Of a stretch of DNA of 64,000 nucleotides, positions 34,882 through 43,138 are shown piece after piece. The stretch spans positions 434,001 to 498,000 of the forward strand of contig JBAOHL010000004.1 of the NCBI GenBank assembly GCA_037045045.1. Direction: 5' to 3'. A model generated the notes under the pieces. It did not search any database. It was given only the letters and a program-made list of their open reading frames with translations, and was not told the origin of the DNA. The stretch's first letter is position 1. Each line of letters begins with the position of its first letter. Source of the DNA: Phosphoribacter sp037045045 (GTDB taxonomy: Bacteria > Actinomycetota > Actinomycetes > Actinomycetales > Dermatophilaceae). The position numbers and the translations under genes are program-made.

Positions 34882-35307
34882 TCAGTCGTCCGAGTGCCGT
34901 TCGGTGCCGTGTTCGCCTTCGTGCTCGGACTCGTGTTCGTCCGATTCTCCGCTGGCGCGAGCCGGAGCCCGGACCACCGCGGTCGGCGCGGACGCCGCCC
35001 GTGGGGTGCCGGAGCGGGGAGTCACAGCCGACCCCGAGCCACCGGATCCAGACCCGGGTTCGGCCGGCTGGGCGACGACCTGCTCGACGTGGGTCACGCA
35101 TTCCTCGCCTTCGAGGACTGCGGGAGCCACGCAGTCGGCGTATCTCGTCGCCGTAGCCGCCGCCGGCTCTGCACTCGCGTGCACGCTGGTGAGCACCGGC
35201 GGTGCGGCCGGCGTGGGCCCTGCCGAGAGCACGCCGTAGAGGTAGATGCCACCGACGGCGCCGAGCGCGCTGCCGAGCGTTACGAGCCGGATGCCGGTCC
35301 TGTTCAT
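34882..35307 (-). CDS. exported or membrane-anchored protein with acidic His/Glu-rich tail, unknown
   Basis: A 141-residue protein with an uncleaved-looking N-terminal helix (RLVTLGSALGAVGGIYLYGV), a middle segment with two cysteines (YADCVAPAVLEGEECVTHVE) and a Ser/Gly/Ala linker. The C terminus is highly acidic and histidine-rich (GESDEHESEHEGEHGTERHS), which could bind metal. Convergent with the kinase gene, three bases apart. No family recognised. Confidence 0.6.
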   Translation of the reverse strand: MNRTGIRLVTLGSALGAVGGIYLYGVLSAGPTPAAPPVLTSVHASAEPAAATATRYADCVAPAVLEGEECVTHVEQVVAQPAEPGSGSGGSGSAVTPRSGTPRAASAPTAVVRAPARASGESDEHESEHEGEHGTERHSDD

Positions 35308-35459
35308 GGCGGTGTCCTTTCGTCCGTGTCGTGAGCCTGCGCGCTGCCGCCCTAACCACAGCTCTGCCCTACCTCAAGACCCGGCTAAGTCCTGCGGCTC
35401 GCCGGTGCACGCGTTAGCCTCGGCAACCGAGCCTGTGTGTCCAGCCGGAGGAGGCCGCG

Positions 35460-36398
35460 ATGTCCGTCGACCCGCTCGGACCGTCGTACGTCTCCCGCAC
35501 CCTCGACCTGCCCTCCGGTGCGATCGGCACCCTGGTGCGCCATCGCGCGGGGAGGGACAGTCGGGGCGCCGTGCTCTACCTGCACGGGTACATCGACTAC
35601 TTCTTCCACGGCCACCTCGCCGAGCATTTCGCCCAGCGCGGCTACGACTTCTACGCCGTCGACCTGCGTCGCTGCGGGCGGTCGTTACGACCCGGAGACG
35701 CGAAGTTCTACGCCACCGACCTCGCCGAGTGGGACGAGGAACTCGACGCTGCGGTCGAGGCGATCCGCGCCGACGGCCACGAGAACCTCGTCATGGTCGG
35801 CCACTCGACGGGGGGGTTGGCCATGCCCCTGTGGCTCGCGCAGCGGCGAGACCTGCCGGTGTCCGCACTCATCCTCAACAGCCCCTGGCTCGATCTTCAG
35901 GCGCCGTGGGTCATGCGCACGCTCGGCACCCAACTCGTCTACCTCGTCGCACGATTCAAGCCCGATCTCGTTCTCCCCCAAGGGGTCGCACCGGCATACG
36001 GGGACAGCGTGCACGCCTCGGCCCATGGCGAGTGGGACTACGACACCGACTGGAAGCCGCTGCGGGGCGCCCCGATGTATGCCGGTGTGCTGGCTGCCGT
36101 CCGCCGCGGCCAGGCCCGCGTGCACCAGGGGCTCGGGCTGGGCATGCCCATCCTCTTGCTGCATTCGGAGCGCAGCCGACTCGACCTCACCGACTGGGAA
36201 CCGGCGGCCCAAGGCGCGGACGTCGTCCTGGACGTCGAGCAGATGAAACAGTGGGCCGACCGGCTCGGCCCGGACGTGACGACGTCGGCCGTCCCCGGCG
36301 GAGTCCACGACCTGTTCCTGTCCGCGGGCCCGGCCCGGGCGATTGCCTTCGCGGCCGTCGACGGGTTCCTCGATCGGGTGGAGTCGGCCGGCCGCTGA
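35460..36398 (+). CDS. alpha/beta hydrolase (monoglyceride lipase/lysophospholipase-like)
   Basis: A 312-residue serine hydrolase. VLYLHGYIDYFFHGHLAEHF provides the oxyanion region, FYAVDLRRCGRSLRPGD follows, and the nucleophile elbow is MVGHSTGGLAMPLW. A later ILLLHSERSRLD carries an Asp-turn region and VPGGVHDLFLS the catalytic His. It resembles the serine aminopeptidase S33/hydrolase-4 group acting on lipid esters. ATG 35460 follows GGAGGAGG. Stands before the ApbE operon, with about 110 bases between. Confidence 0.88.
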   Translation: MSVDPLGPSYVSRTLDLPSGAIGTLVRHRAGRDSRGAVLYLHGYIDYFFHGHLAEHFAQRGYDFYAVDLRRCGRSLRPGDAKFYATDLAEWDEELDAAVEAIRADGHENLVMVGHSTGGLAMPLWLAQRRDLPVSALILNSPWLDLQAPWVMRTLGTQLVYLVARFKPDLVLPQGVAPAYGDSVHASAHGEWDYDTDWKPLRGAPMYAGVLAAVRRGQARVHQGLGLGMPILLLHSERSRLDLTDWEPAAQGADVVLDVEQMKQWADRLGPDVTTSAVPGGVHDLFLSAGPARAIAFAAVDGFLDRVESAGR

Positions 36399-36511
36399 GC
36401 CCGCTCGCCCGCGCCTGGGAAGGCGGCTGAGGTTGACTTAACGTCCGGGTGAGGTCGTCTTGGGGTGGGTCGGGTGAGCCTGGTGCTCCGCCCAGCACCA
36501 GGAGGATCGAG

Positions 36512-36952
36512 ATGGGGACGGCTTACGGCAGGACGCACCGGGATCGCGCGCTGCGCGTCGGACGGGTACTCGCCGGCACGTCGACGGCGTTGGCCGTGGC
36601 GGGGATCGGGGCCGCGACCGGGGTGGCGCAACGGGCCACCACTGAGGCCCGCGAGGCGAAGGCCGCGGCCCAGGCCGAAGCCGCGGCCGCAGCGGCCGCG
36701 GCGGCAGCGGAGCCCGCGGCCCCCGTCGAGGTGCTGATCCCCCGACCGACGCGGACCGTCGTGACCACCCGCGCCGTGGCGGCCGCCGCTGCCGTGGGTG
36801 CGGCGCGGGTCGGCCCCGGATCGAGCGCTGGGTCCACGGCGTCACGGTCGACGGCGACGGGCACGGCCGCCAAGGCAGCAGCACCCGCCGCTGCCCCGGC
36901 ACCCCGAGCCCCCGTTGCCCCCGTTGCCCCCGTGGCGTCGACGGGGTCGTAG
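36512..36952 (+). CDS. Ala-rich membrane-anchored protein, first gene of the flavin electron-transfer operon
   Basis: A 146-residue, very Ala-rich protein. ATG 36512 follows AGGAGG at 36499-36504. One hydrophobic segment (LAGTSTALAVAGIGAATGVA, residues about 21-40) probably anchors it. A short Ala/Glu coiled-coil-like stretch and a basic PRPTRTVVTTRAV region follow, then an Ala/Pro tail ending PVAPVAPVAST. It stops immediately before the apbE GTG. In comparable loci this place is often held by an FMN-binding protein, but no FMN-binding motif is evident here. Confidence 0.6.
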   Translation: MGTAYGRTHRDRALRVGRVLAGTSTALAVAGIGAATGVAQRATTEAREAKAAAQAEAAAAAAAAAAEPAAPVEVLIPRPTRTVVTTRAVAAAAAVGAARVGPGSSAGSTASRSTATGTAAKAAAPAAAPAPRAPVAPVAPVASTGS

Positions 36953-38032
36953 GTGTCCGGTGCGGGCCCCGATGCATGGGGCCAACCAGACCGCTGGCGG
37001 GCTTTGGGGACCTACGTCGACCTGCGGGTCGCCCACCCGGCGGCCGCTGGTCATGCCGGCGCACTGGCTCGGAGCGTCCTCGACGAGGTCGACCGCACGT
37101 GCAGCCGCTTCCGGTCTGACTCCGATCTGTCCCGGGCAAATCGGCTTACCGGACAATGGGTCGGGGTCTCCACGGTGCTCGTCGGAGCGGTCCGGGTCGC
37201 CCTGGAGGCGGCCGAGGAGACCGCTGGTCTGGTCGACCCGTGCCTCGGCGAGCTCATCGTCGCGGCAGGGTATGACCGCACCTTCGCGCAGCTGCGCACC
37301 TCGGCCACGCCGGTCGCCCTGCCCGCCGCTGCGGCAACCGATCGGTGGCGGGACGTGGAGGTCCGCGACGACGCCCTGCGAATCCCGCCCGGGGTGGCCG
37401 TGGACCTCGGGGCCACGGGCAAGGCGTATGCCGCCGATCTCGTCGCCCATACCCTGGCCCAGGCGCTGGACGTGTCGATCGTCGTCAGCGTCGGGGGAGA
37501 CCTCCGCGCTCTCGCGCCGACCGGCGAGCCGGTCGGCTGGCCGGTGCGGATCGCCCACCGTCCGCCCGACACGGAGCCGACCCCGCACGGGCAACCCCCG
37601 CACGGGCAGCCCCCGCACGGGCAGCCCCTGCACGAGCAGACCCCGGACGAGCAGTCCTCACACGAGCAGGCCTCACACGAGCAGGCCTCACACGAGCAGA
37701 CGCCGCAGGGGCAGGCCGTCGATGTCGTGCTCGCCGAGGGCGGGCTGGCCACGTCGTCCGTCACGGCCCGACGCTGGGTCCGGGGCGGACAGGACTGGCA
37801 CCACGTCCTGGACCCACGCACTGCCCGGCCCGCGGCGGGCCCGTGGGTCACCGCGAGCGCCTTCGGGGCGACGGCGGTGGCGGCCAACACGGCCAGCCTG
37901 GGCGCGCTCGTCCTCGGCCACGGCGCGACCGAATGGCTGGAGGAGCGTGGCGTCGCGGCGCGCCTCGTCGACCACGCCGAGCGGGTCCACTGCACCCGCG
38001 CCTGGTCCACGGTGGAGCGGACCGCGGCATGA
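36953..38032 (+). CDS. apbE: ApbE, FAD:protein FMN transferase, with an internal pentapeptide repeat
   Basis: Transfers FMN from FAD onto threonine of exported flavoproteins. The core has RWRALGTYVDLRVAHP, DEVDRTCSRFRSDSDLSRAN, the hallmark AVDLGATGKAYAADLVA and VVSVGGDLRALAPTG, then LAEGGLATSSVTARRWVRGG and the late metal/FAD region TASAFGATAVAANTASLGAL. Between the GGD segment and the AEGGLATSS segment lies a 45-residue insertion of nine pentapeptides (PHGQP/SHEQA type). No lipobox or signal peptide is seen, so it is probably cytoplasmic. GTG 36953 directly follows the previous stop. Confidence 0.9.
   Translation: MSGAGPDAWGQPDRWRALGTYVDLRVAHPAAAGHAGALARSVLDEVDRTCSRFRSDSDLSRANRLTGQWVGVSTVLVGAVRVALEAAEETAGLVDPCLGELIVAAGYDRTFAQLRTSATPVALPAAAATDRWRDVEVRDDALRIPPGVAVDLGATGKAYAADLVAHTLAQALDVSIVVSVGGDLRALAPTGEPVGWPVRIAHRPPDTEPTPHGQPPHGQPPHGQPLHEQTPDEQSSHEQASHEQASHEQTPQGQAVDVVLAEGGLATSSVTARRWVRGGQDWHHVLDPRTARPAAGPWVTASAFGATAVAANTASLGALVLGHGATEWLEERGVAARLVDHAERVHCTRAWSTVERTAA
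37583..37717 (+). repeat. 15-bp minisatellite inside apbE (nine units)
   Basis: Nine in-frame 15-bp units encode PHGQP three times, LHEQT, PDEQS, SHEQA twice, SHEQT and PQGQA. The unit length keeps the frame, so copy number can vary without breaking the gene. It lies in a surface loop between conserved ApbE motifs. Confidence 0.9.
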
Positions 38033-38060
38033 CCGCCGACCAGGGGAGGACCCGATCACC

Positions 38061-38606
38061 ATGACGTCCCCGTACCTGTGGTACCTCAACCGCGGCACGG
38101 GTGTCGTGCTGCTCGTCCTGTTCACCCTCACCGTCGCCCTCGGAGTCCTGGCGACCCGCGACGGTCAGGGCCCCACCTGGTGGCCGCGCTTCCTACACCA
38201 GGGGTTGCACCGCCACCTGTCGCTGTTGTCGACCCTCGTGCTCGCCGCCCATGTGGTCGTCGCCGTCGTCGACGAGTACGTCGACATCCGATGGGTCGAC
38301 GCGCTCGTCCCCGGCATCGGCAGCTACCGCACGGCATACCTTGCCCTCGGCACTGTCGCGCTAGACCTCACCGCGATCGTCGTCGCGACGAGCCTGGCGC
38401 GCAGCCGCCTGCCCGAGCAGCTCTGGCGCACCGTGCACGTGCTCACGTATGCCGGGTGGCTCGCCAGCGTCGGTCATACGGTCGGCATCGGAACGGACAT
38501 GGGAAGTACTTGGATGCGGTGGCTGCTCGCCGGCTGCGTCGGGATCGTCGTCTTCGCGCTGTCCACCCGCCTCGTGGGGCGCCGACTCGCCCCGTCGCGG
38601 TCATGA
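38061..38606 (+). CDS. ferric-reductase-like transmembrane protein
   Basis: A 181-residue membrane protein with about five to six helices resembling the haem-binding ferric reductase/YedZ/MsrQ core. Histidine pairs typical of bis-haem coordination are visible: LHQGLHRHLSLLSTLVLAAH and RTVHVLTYAGWLASVGHT. There is no attached FAD/NAD domain, so electrons must come from a partner, plausibly the NuoF-like and ferredoxin proteins encoded next. ATG 38061 follows GGGGAGGA. Its stop overlaps the next start (ATGA). Confidence 0.88.
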   Translation: MTSPYLWYLNRGTGVVLLVLFTLTVALGVLATRDGQGPTWWPRFLHQGLHRHLSLLSTLVLAAHVVVAVVDEYVDIRWVDALVPGIGSYRTAYLALGTVALDLTAIVVATSLARSRLPEQLWRTVHVLTYAGWLASVGHTVGIGTDMGSTWMRWLLAGCVGIVVFALSTRLVGRRLAPSRS

Positions 38607-39889
38607 GCCTCGACGTGGCCGCCGGCCAGGTCGCGGCCCCCGACCTCGACGCGGTGCCCCGCCAAGCCCCGGACGACCTGCTCGTCGGGGACGGGCCGCT
38701 GCTGCTGGCGGGCCTGCACGGGGGGCCGTCGCTCGAGGCGCACCGGGCCACGGTCGGGCCGCTGCCCGAGGTCACCCTGGATCGGCTCCTCGAGACGACC
38801 GGGCAGGTCGCGCTTCGAGGCCGAGGCGGCGCCGGGTTCCCCTTCGCGACGAAGCTGCGCGTCGCCGCCGCTCGCCGACGGCCGGTCGTCGTCGTCAACG
38901 CCGCCGAGGGAGAGCCGGCCAGCGCCAAGGACGCCGCCCTGGCCGTCGTGGCACCGCACCGGGTGCTCGACGGAGCCGCCCTCACCGCCCGTGCGCTCGG
39001 CGCTCGCGAGGTCCATGTCGTCGTGCCGACCGACCGTCCCGGCGCGTGGGTGGCCCTCGAGACGGCGGCCCAGGAACGGGTCGAGGTCGGCGAACCGCTG
39101 CGGTGGCGGATCCATCCGGCCGACACCGCATTCGTCGCCGGGCAGGCCCGAGCCGTCGTCGAACTGCTCGACGGGCGGGCGAATCTGCCGGTGACGGCGT
39201 GGGTCCCCGAGGCCGTGTCGGGCCACCGGGGCCGGCCCACCTTGCTGTCCAACGCGGAGACGTGGGCACACGTCGCGGCATTGATCCGGCTGGGCGTCGA
39301 GCGGTACGCGGCATACGGCACTCCGGAGGAGCCGGGCACGACGTTGCTCACCCTGAGTGCCGACCACGGCCGCCCGCGGGTGCTCGAGGTGGCGTTCGGG
39401 ACGCCGTGGACCAGCGTGCTCACCTCCGGGCAACTCGACGGGCCGGTGCTCGTCGGTGGCTACCACGGCACCTGGGCCGCACCCGGCGCCCTGCGGGAGC
39501 GCGCCGTGAGTCGGGTCGACCTCGCCGACCACGGACTGGCCCTCGGGGCGGGCGTCGTGCTGCCCATGCCGGCGGGTGGATGCCCGGTGCGCCGGACCGC
39601 CGCGATCGTCGACTACCTCGCCGACGAGTCGGCCGGGCGTTGCGGCCCCTGCCGCAACGGCCTGCCCGCCCTGGCCGCCGAGATGGGCGCCCTCGCTCGC
39701 GCCGACACGTCGGTCTCCCATCAACGGGTGCGGGACCTCGCCGACCTCGTCTCCGGGCGGGGGGCCTGCGCACACCCGGACGGCACCGCCCGGCTGGTCC
39801 GGACCTTGCTCACCGCGTGCGAGGACGAGGTGGCTGCCCACCTCGGGGGGGTATGCCGCGCCGGGGCCTCGACAGGAGGCCGGCGGTGA
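38603..39889 (+). CDS. NuoF-like (NADH-binding 51 kDa subunit-like) flavoprotein
   Basis: A 428-residue homologue of the complex I 51 kDa subunit. The FMN site GRGGAGFPFATKLRVA and NAAEGEPASAKDAAL, and the SLBB-like TPWTSVLTSGQLDGPVLVGG region are clear. The Fe-S motif reads ESAGRCGPCRNGL with a further GRGACAHPDG, so compared with ESCGxCxPCR of NuoF the first cysteine is alanine and three candidate ligands remain. It is coupled by overlaps to the membrane protein before and the ferredoxin after. Probable role: FMN-based electron transfer between NAD(P)H or ferredoxin and the membrane haem protein. Confidence 0.87.
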   Translation: MSLDVAAGQVAAPDLDAVPRQAPDDLLVGDGPLLLAGLHGGPSLEAHRATVGPLPEVTLDRLLETTGQVALRGRGGAGFPFATKLRVAAARRRPVVVVNAAEGEPASAKDAALAVVAPHRVLDGAALTARALGAREVHVVVPTDRPGAWVALETAAQERVEVGEPLRWRIHPADTAFVAGQARAVVELLDGRANLPVTAWVPEAVSGHRGRPTLLSNAETWAHVAALIRLGVERYAAYGTPEEPGTTLLTLSADHGRPRVLEVAFGTPWTSVLTSGQLDGPVLVGGYHGTWAAPGALRERAVSRVDLADHGLALGAGVVLPMPAGGCPVRRTAAIVDYLADESAGRCGPCRNGLPALAAEMGALARADTSVSHQRVRDLADLVSGRGACAHPDGTARLVRTLLTACEDEVAAHLGGVCRAGASTGGRR

Positions 39890-40137
39890 CGGCGACCGGG
39901 CTGGGCCGCCGTGGTGGCCGCGACGGCCGGGGCGGCGAGGCGCCGCAGCGGTTGCGCGTCGATTGGCCGTTGTGTCAGGGCAGGGGGCTGTGTGCGCAGC
40001 TGTTGCCCGAACTCGTCCGCCTCGACGAATGGGGCTACCCGATCGTTGTGGGGGCGGTCGACGCCGAGCTGGTCGATCAGGCCCGGGACGCCGTGCGGAT
40101 GTGCCCCCATGTCGCGCTGCGGCTCGTCGACGGCTGA
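39886..40137 (+). CDS. 3Fe-4S-type ferredoxin
   Basis: An 83-residue ferredoxin. LRVDWPLCQGRGLCAQLLPE and VRMCPHVALRLVDG give the C-x5-C...CP pattern of single-cluster actinobacterial ferredoxins, with three cysteines, which suggests a 3Fe-4S cluster. The GTG at 39886 overlaps the NuoF-like stop. The first 25 residues are Gly/Arg-rich and not part of the fold. It likely carries electrons within the same operon. Confidence 0.87.
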   Translation: MTATGLGRRGGRDGRGGEAPQRLRVDWPLCQGRGLCAQLLPELVRLDEWGYPIVVGAVDAELVDQARDAVRMCPHVALRLVDG

Positions 40138-40138
40138 G

Positions 40139-40157
40139 CTCCGCTGTCGCCGCGGAG
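40139..40157. terminator. possible hairpin between convergent genes
   Basis: CTCCGC, loop TGTCGCC, GCGGAG directly after the ferredoxin stop; CCGCTGTCGCCGC is then repeated. There is no T-run. It lies between the convergent ferredoxin and rocD genes, where a bidirectional terminator is expected. Confidence 0.35.
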
Positions 40158-40240
40158 GTCCGCTGTCGCCGCTGAGCTCTTCGGGTGCGGGGCCGGTTCG
40201 ACTGTGGGCGGCCGGCCTCGCCTGGCGGTCGACGCCCGGT

Positions 40241-41458
40241 TCAGGCGAGCGCTGCACCCATCGCCGCGACGATGCGGTGGACGTCGTCCTCGGTAGCCAC
40301 GAGCGGCGGGGCCAGCCGGATCGTCGAACCGTGGGTGTCCTTGACGAGCACGCCCTGCCGGGCCATCCGGATGGACAGCTCCTTGCCGCTCATCAGGGCC
40401 GGGTCGATGTCCACCCCGGCCCACAACCCCCGCTGGCGGATCGCCTCGACCCCGTTCTTCGACAGGCGACCGAGCTCCTTCGCGAGCACGCCGCCGAGAT
40501 GCACGGCCCGAGCCTGGAACTCGCCGGTGCGCAGCATCGCGACGACCTCGCGTCCGATCGCCGCGGCCAGCGGGTTGCCGCCGAACGTCGACCCGTGCGA
40601 ACCGGGAGTGATGACCTCGAGCACGTCGGTGTCGGCGACGATCGCGGACAGTGGCAGGATCCCGCCGCCCAGCGCCTTGCCGAGGACGTAGATGTCCGGG
40701 ACGACACCTTCGTGATCGCAGGCGAAGGTCCGGCCGGTGCGGGCCAGGCCACTCTGGATCTCGTCGGCGATCATGAGGATGCCGCGGCTCGTGCACAACT
40801 CGCGCACGTCGCGCAAGAACCCCTCCGGCGGGATGACGACGCCGCCCTCGCCCTGGATGGGTTCGAGCAACACCCCGATGGTCTGGTCGTCCACGGCGGC
40901 GCGCAAGGCGTCGATGTCGCCGAAGGGCACGCTGACGAAGCCCGGGGTGAACGGCCCGTACCCCTCACGAGCGACCTTGTCCGAGGAGAAGGACACGATG
41001 GTCGTCGTGCGGCCGTGGAAGTTGCCGGCCATGACGACGATGGTCCCCCAGTCCTTAGGGAGCCCCTTGGTGCGATGACCCCAACGGCGGGTCACCTTGA
41101 TCGCCGTCTCGACGGCTTCGGCGCCGGAGTTCATCGGCAGGATCATGTCCTTGCCGCACAGGTCCGCCAGGTCGCGGGCGAACGGCCCGAGTTGGTCGCT
41201 GTGGAAGGCTCGGCTGGTCAAGGTGAGGGTGCGCAACTGTCGGTGCGCCGCGGCGACGAGCCGCGGGTGGGAGTGCCCGAAGTTCAACGCGGAGTAGCCG
41301 GCCAGCGCGTCGAGGTAACGGTTGCCCTCGACGTCGACCACCCAGGCGCCCTCGCCGCTGGCGATGACGACGTCCAGGGGGGCGTAGTTGTGGGCGGCGT
41401 GGCGCCGCTCCATCTCGATGTAGTCGGCGGTGTGTGCGCCGGGCTCGGGCGGGGTCAT
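40241..41458 (-). CDS. rocD: ornithine aminotransferase (ornithine--oxo-acid transaminase)
   Basis: PLP-dependent class III aminotransferase, 405 residues, converting ornithine and 2-oxoglutarate to glutamate semialdehyde and glutamate. AGYSALNFGHSHPRLVAA, NSGAEAVETAIKVTRRWG, FHGRTTTIVSFSSD and EPIQGEGGVVIPPEGFL are OAT signatures. The Asp in ILMIADEIQSGLARTG contacts the PLP ring, and the Schiff-base lysine is in VLGKALGGG. No other arginine-catabolism gene lies next to it, so it is expressed alone. Confidence 0.94.
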   Translation of the reverse strand: MTPPEPGAHTADYIEMERRHAAHNYAPLDVVIASGEGAWVVDVEGNRYLDALAGYSALNFGHSHPRLVAAAHRQLRTLTLTSRAFHSDQLGPFARDLADLCGKDMILPMNSGAEAVETAIKVTRRWGHRTKGLPKDWGTIVVMAGNFHGRTTTIVSFSSDKVAREGYGPFTPGFVSVPFGDIDALRAAVDDQTIGVLLEPIQGEGGVVIPPEGFLRDVRELCTSRGILMIADEIQSGLARTGRTFACDHEGVVPDIYVLGKALGGGILPLSAIVADTDVLEVITPGSHGSTFGGNPLAAAIGREVVAMLRTGEFQARAVHLGGVLAKELGRLSKNGVEAIRQRGLWAGVDIDPALMSGKELSIRMARQGVLVKDTHGSTIRLAPPLVATEDDVHRIVAAMGAALA

Positions 41459-41519
41459 CGGGTGCTCTCCGGTCGAGGAAATTCGACTCAGTATGCCGTG
41501 ACCTCGCCGCGGCGAAGGC

Positions 41520-42272
41520 TCACTTCCTCAGCCGGCGGGCAATGGCCGGGGGCACGACGCTGTCGGGATCGCGCAGGGCGCCGAGCGCGGCCCGCACGCC
41601 GACGAGACCGGCATACAGCGCGGGGCACGTCGGACAGGCAGACAGATGCGATTCGAGCTGGGAACGCTCGGGCCGGCTGAGTTCGTCGTCCAGGTAGTCC
41701 CCGACGCGGGAACGGGCGTCCCAACAGCGCATCGGTACCCCCTTCAGGGCCACCCGCCGCTGGGTCTCGCGGGCCAGTTCGCTGACGAGCATCGCGCGCC
41801 CGCGGCTGATCCGTTGCTTCGCAGCCGCGACCGAGACGTCCTGGACGTCGGCGACCTGGGCGGCGGTAAGTCCCTGGACGTCGTGCAGAACGATGGCCGA
41901 ACGGTAGGACGCCGGCAGGTGCACGAGCGCGTCGCGCAACTGGGCGCCGTCCTCGGCACGCTCGAGGACCGTCTGGGCGTCGACGGTGTAGTCGTCGGAA
42001 CGCCACGCGGCTTCGACGCGTTCGGCCAGGACGTCCTCGTCGGTCGGATCGGCCCGGTGCGCCCGGGCGAGGTCGACGAAACGGTGGTGCAGGATCCGGT
42101 GCAGCCATGTGGCCGGCGCCGAATCGCCGCGGAAGTCCTCAGCCCGTTCGAGGGCCCGGACGACGGTGTCCTGGACGAGGTCTTCCGCGGCGGCGGGGTC
42201 GCGGGTGAGCGCGCGGGCGTAGTGCAGCAGGCCCGGTACGGCCTCGATCACCTCGTCGTGCGTGATGCCCAC
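41520..42272 (-). CDS. ECF-type sigma factor fused to a zf-HC2 anti-sigma domain
   Basis: A 250-residue protein. Residues about 15-80 form sigma region 2 (AAEDLVQDTVVRALERAEDF), and about 115-170 region 4 (HLPASYRSAIVLHDVQGLTA, then VSVAAAKQRISRGRAML). At the C terminus a zinc-binding anti-sigma domain follows: CWDARSRVGDYLDDELSRPE and HLSACPTC, the HxxxCxxC motif. Normally sigma and zf-HC2 are separate proteins; here they are one chain, so the factor may be self-inhibited and released by redox or metal change. GTG 42272 starts it, 19 bases after the small YgaP-like gene. Confidence 0.87.
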   Translation of the reverse strand: MGITHDEVIEAVPGLLHYARALTRDPAAAEDLVQDTVVRALERAEDFRGDSAPATWLHRILHHRFVDLARAHRADPTDEDVLAERVEAAWRSDDYTVDAQTVLERAEDGAQLRDALVHLPASYRSAIVLHDVQGLTAAQVADVQDVSVAAAKQRISRGRAMLVSELARETQRRVALKGVPMRCWDARSRVGDYLDDELSRPERSQLESHLSACPTCPALYAGLVGVRAALGALRDPDSVVPPAIARRLRK

Positions 42273-42291
42273 GACCCAACGGTAGAGCGTG

Positions 42292-42507
42292 TCAGCGCTG
42301 TGAACCGGCCGGCACCTTGCAGGTGCTCATGCCGAAGATGCGGTACAGCGGGCAGAAGCCGACTGCCGCGGTGCCGAGCATGATCGCGGCGACGACCCAG
42401 AGGATGACGTCGAGGGCGCCGCCGGTGACGGTGATGGCGAGGATGGCGGCGACGACGGCGATGACGACTCGGACACCGCGGTCGGCGTTGCCGACATTGA
42501 GCTTCAT
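42292..42507 (-). CDS. small DUF2892/YgaP-type inner-membrane protein
   Basis: A 71-residue protein with two membrane helices, MKLNVGNADRGVRVVIAVVA and LDVILWVVAAIMLGTAAVGF. The ending FCPLYRIFGMSTCK is characteristic of DUF2892, also found as the membrane part of the rhodanese YgaP. ATG 42507 is preceded by GGAGATCCAC. It is upstream of, and probably co-transcribed with, the sigma-factor fusion gene. Two cysteines near the membrane surface may be functional. Confidence 0.85.
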   Translation of the reverse strand: MKLNVGNADRGVRVVIAVVAAILAITVTGGALDVILWVVAAIMLGTAAVGFCPLYRIFGMSTCKVPAGSQR

Positions 42508-42640
42508 GGTGTGGATCTCCTGTGTTGCGGGGTGTGACGCGGCATGGACGATTGGGCGCTGGCGAGGGTGACACGTTCTCGGCGTGACCTGCGTCACGAC
42601 CACGGGGATGGCGGAGCGGCCAGCCCACGAGAAGTGCGCC

Positions 42641-43040
42641 CTGGGGGCAGTTCTGGTCGGGTTGGCACGCCCGGACCCAGCGACAACCGCGCCCAGGGGG
42701 GCAGTTCCACGAGAAATAGGCCCCGGGGGGCAGTTCTGGTCGGGTTGGCACGCCCGGACCCAGCGACAACCGCGCCCTGGGGGCAGCTCCACGAGAAATG
42801 GGCCTCGGGGGGCAGTTCTGGTCGGGTTGGCACGCCCGGACCCAGCGACAACCGCGCCCAGGGGGCAGCTCCACGAGAACCGCGCCCTGGGGGCAGTTCT
42901 GGTCGGGTTGGCACGCCCGGACCCAGCGACAACCGCGCCCAGGGGGCAGCTCCACGAGAACCGCGCCCTGGGGGCAGTTCTGGTCGGGTTGGCACGCCCG
43001 GACCCAGCGACAACCGCGCCCTGGGGGCAGTTCGGGTCTG
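42641..43040. repeat. five tandem ~82-bp intergenic repeats
   Basis: Units start at GGCAGTTCTGGTCGGGTTGG near 42648, 42731, 42813, 42894 and 42975 (spacings 83, 82, 81, 81), with a sixth partial copy after 43021. Each also contains CACGCCCGGACCCAGCGACA and CAGCTCCACGAGAA. Small differences between units show they are not assembly duplicates. The 630-base gap between the YgaP-like and DinB genes holds nothing else recognisable. Confidence 0.92.
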
Positions 43041-43138
43041 GGTGTGTTGGCGTGGAGCCCGACGCGGGCTACTCGCGGCATACCGGGAACTGGGCATCGG
43101 CACTCACGATGTCGGTGGCGTCCGGCAAGCTGGCCCTC

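Noticed and set aside
42641..43040. CRISPR array
   Set aside because: The repeats are contiguous ~82-bp units without unique spacers, and no cas genes are present in the window. The same reasoning excludes the 155-, 52- and 40-bp arrays.
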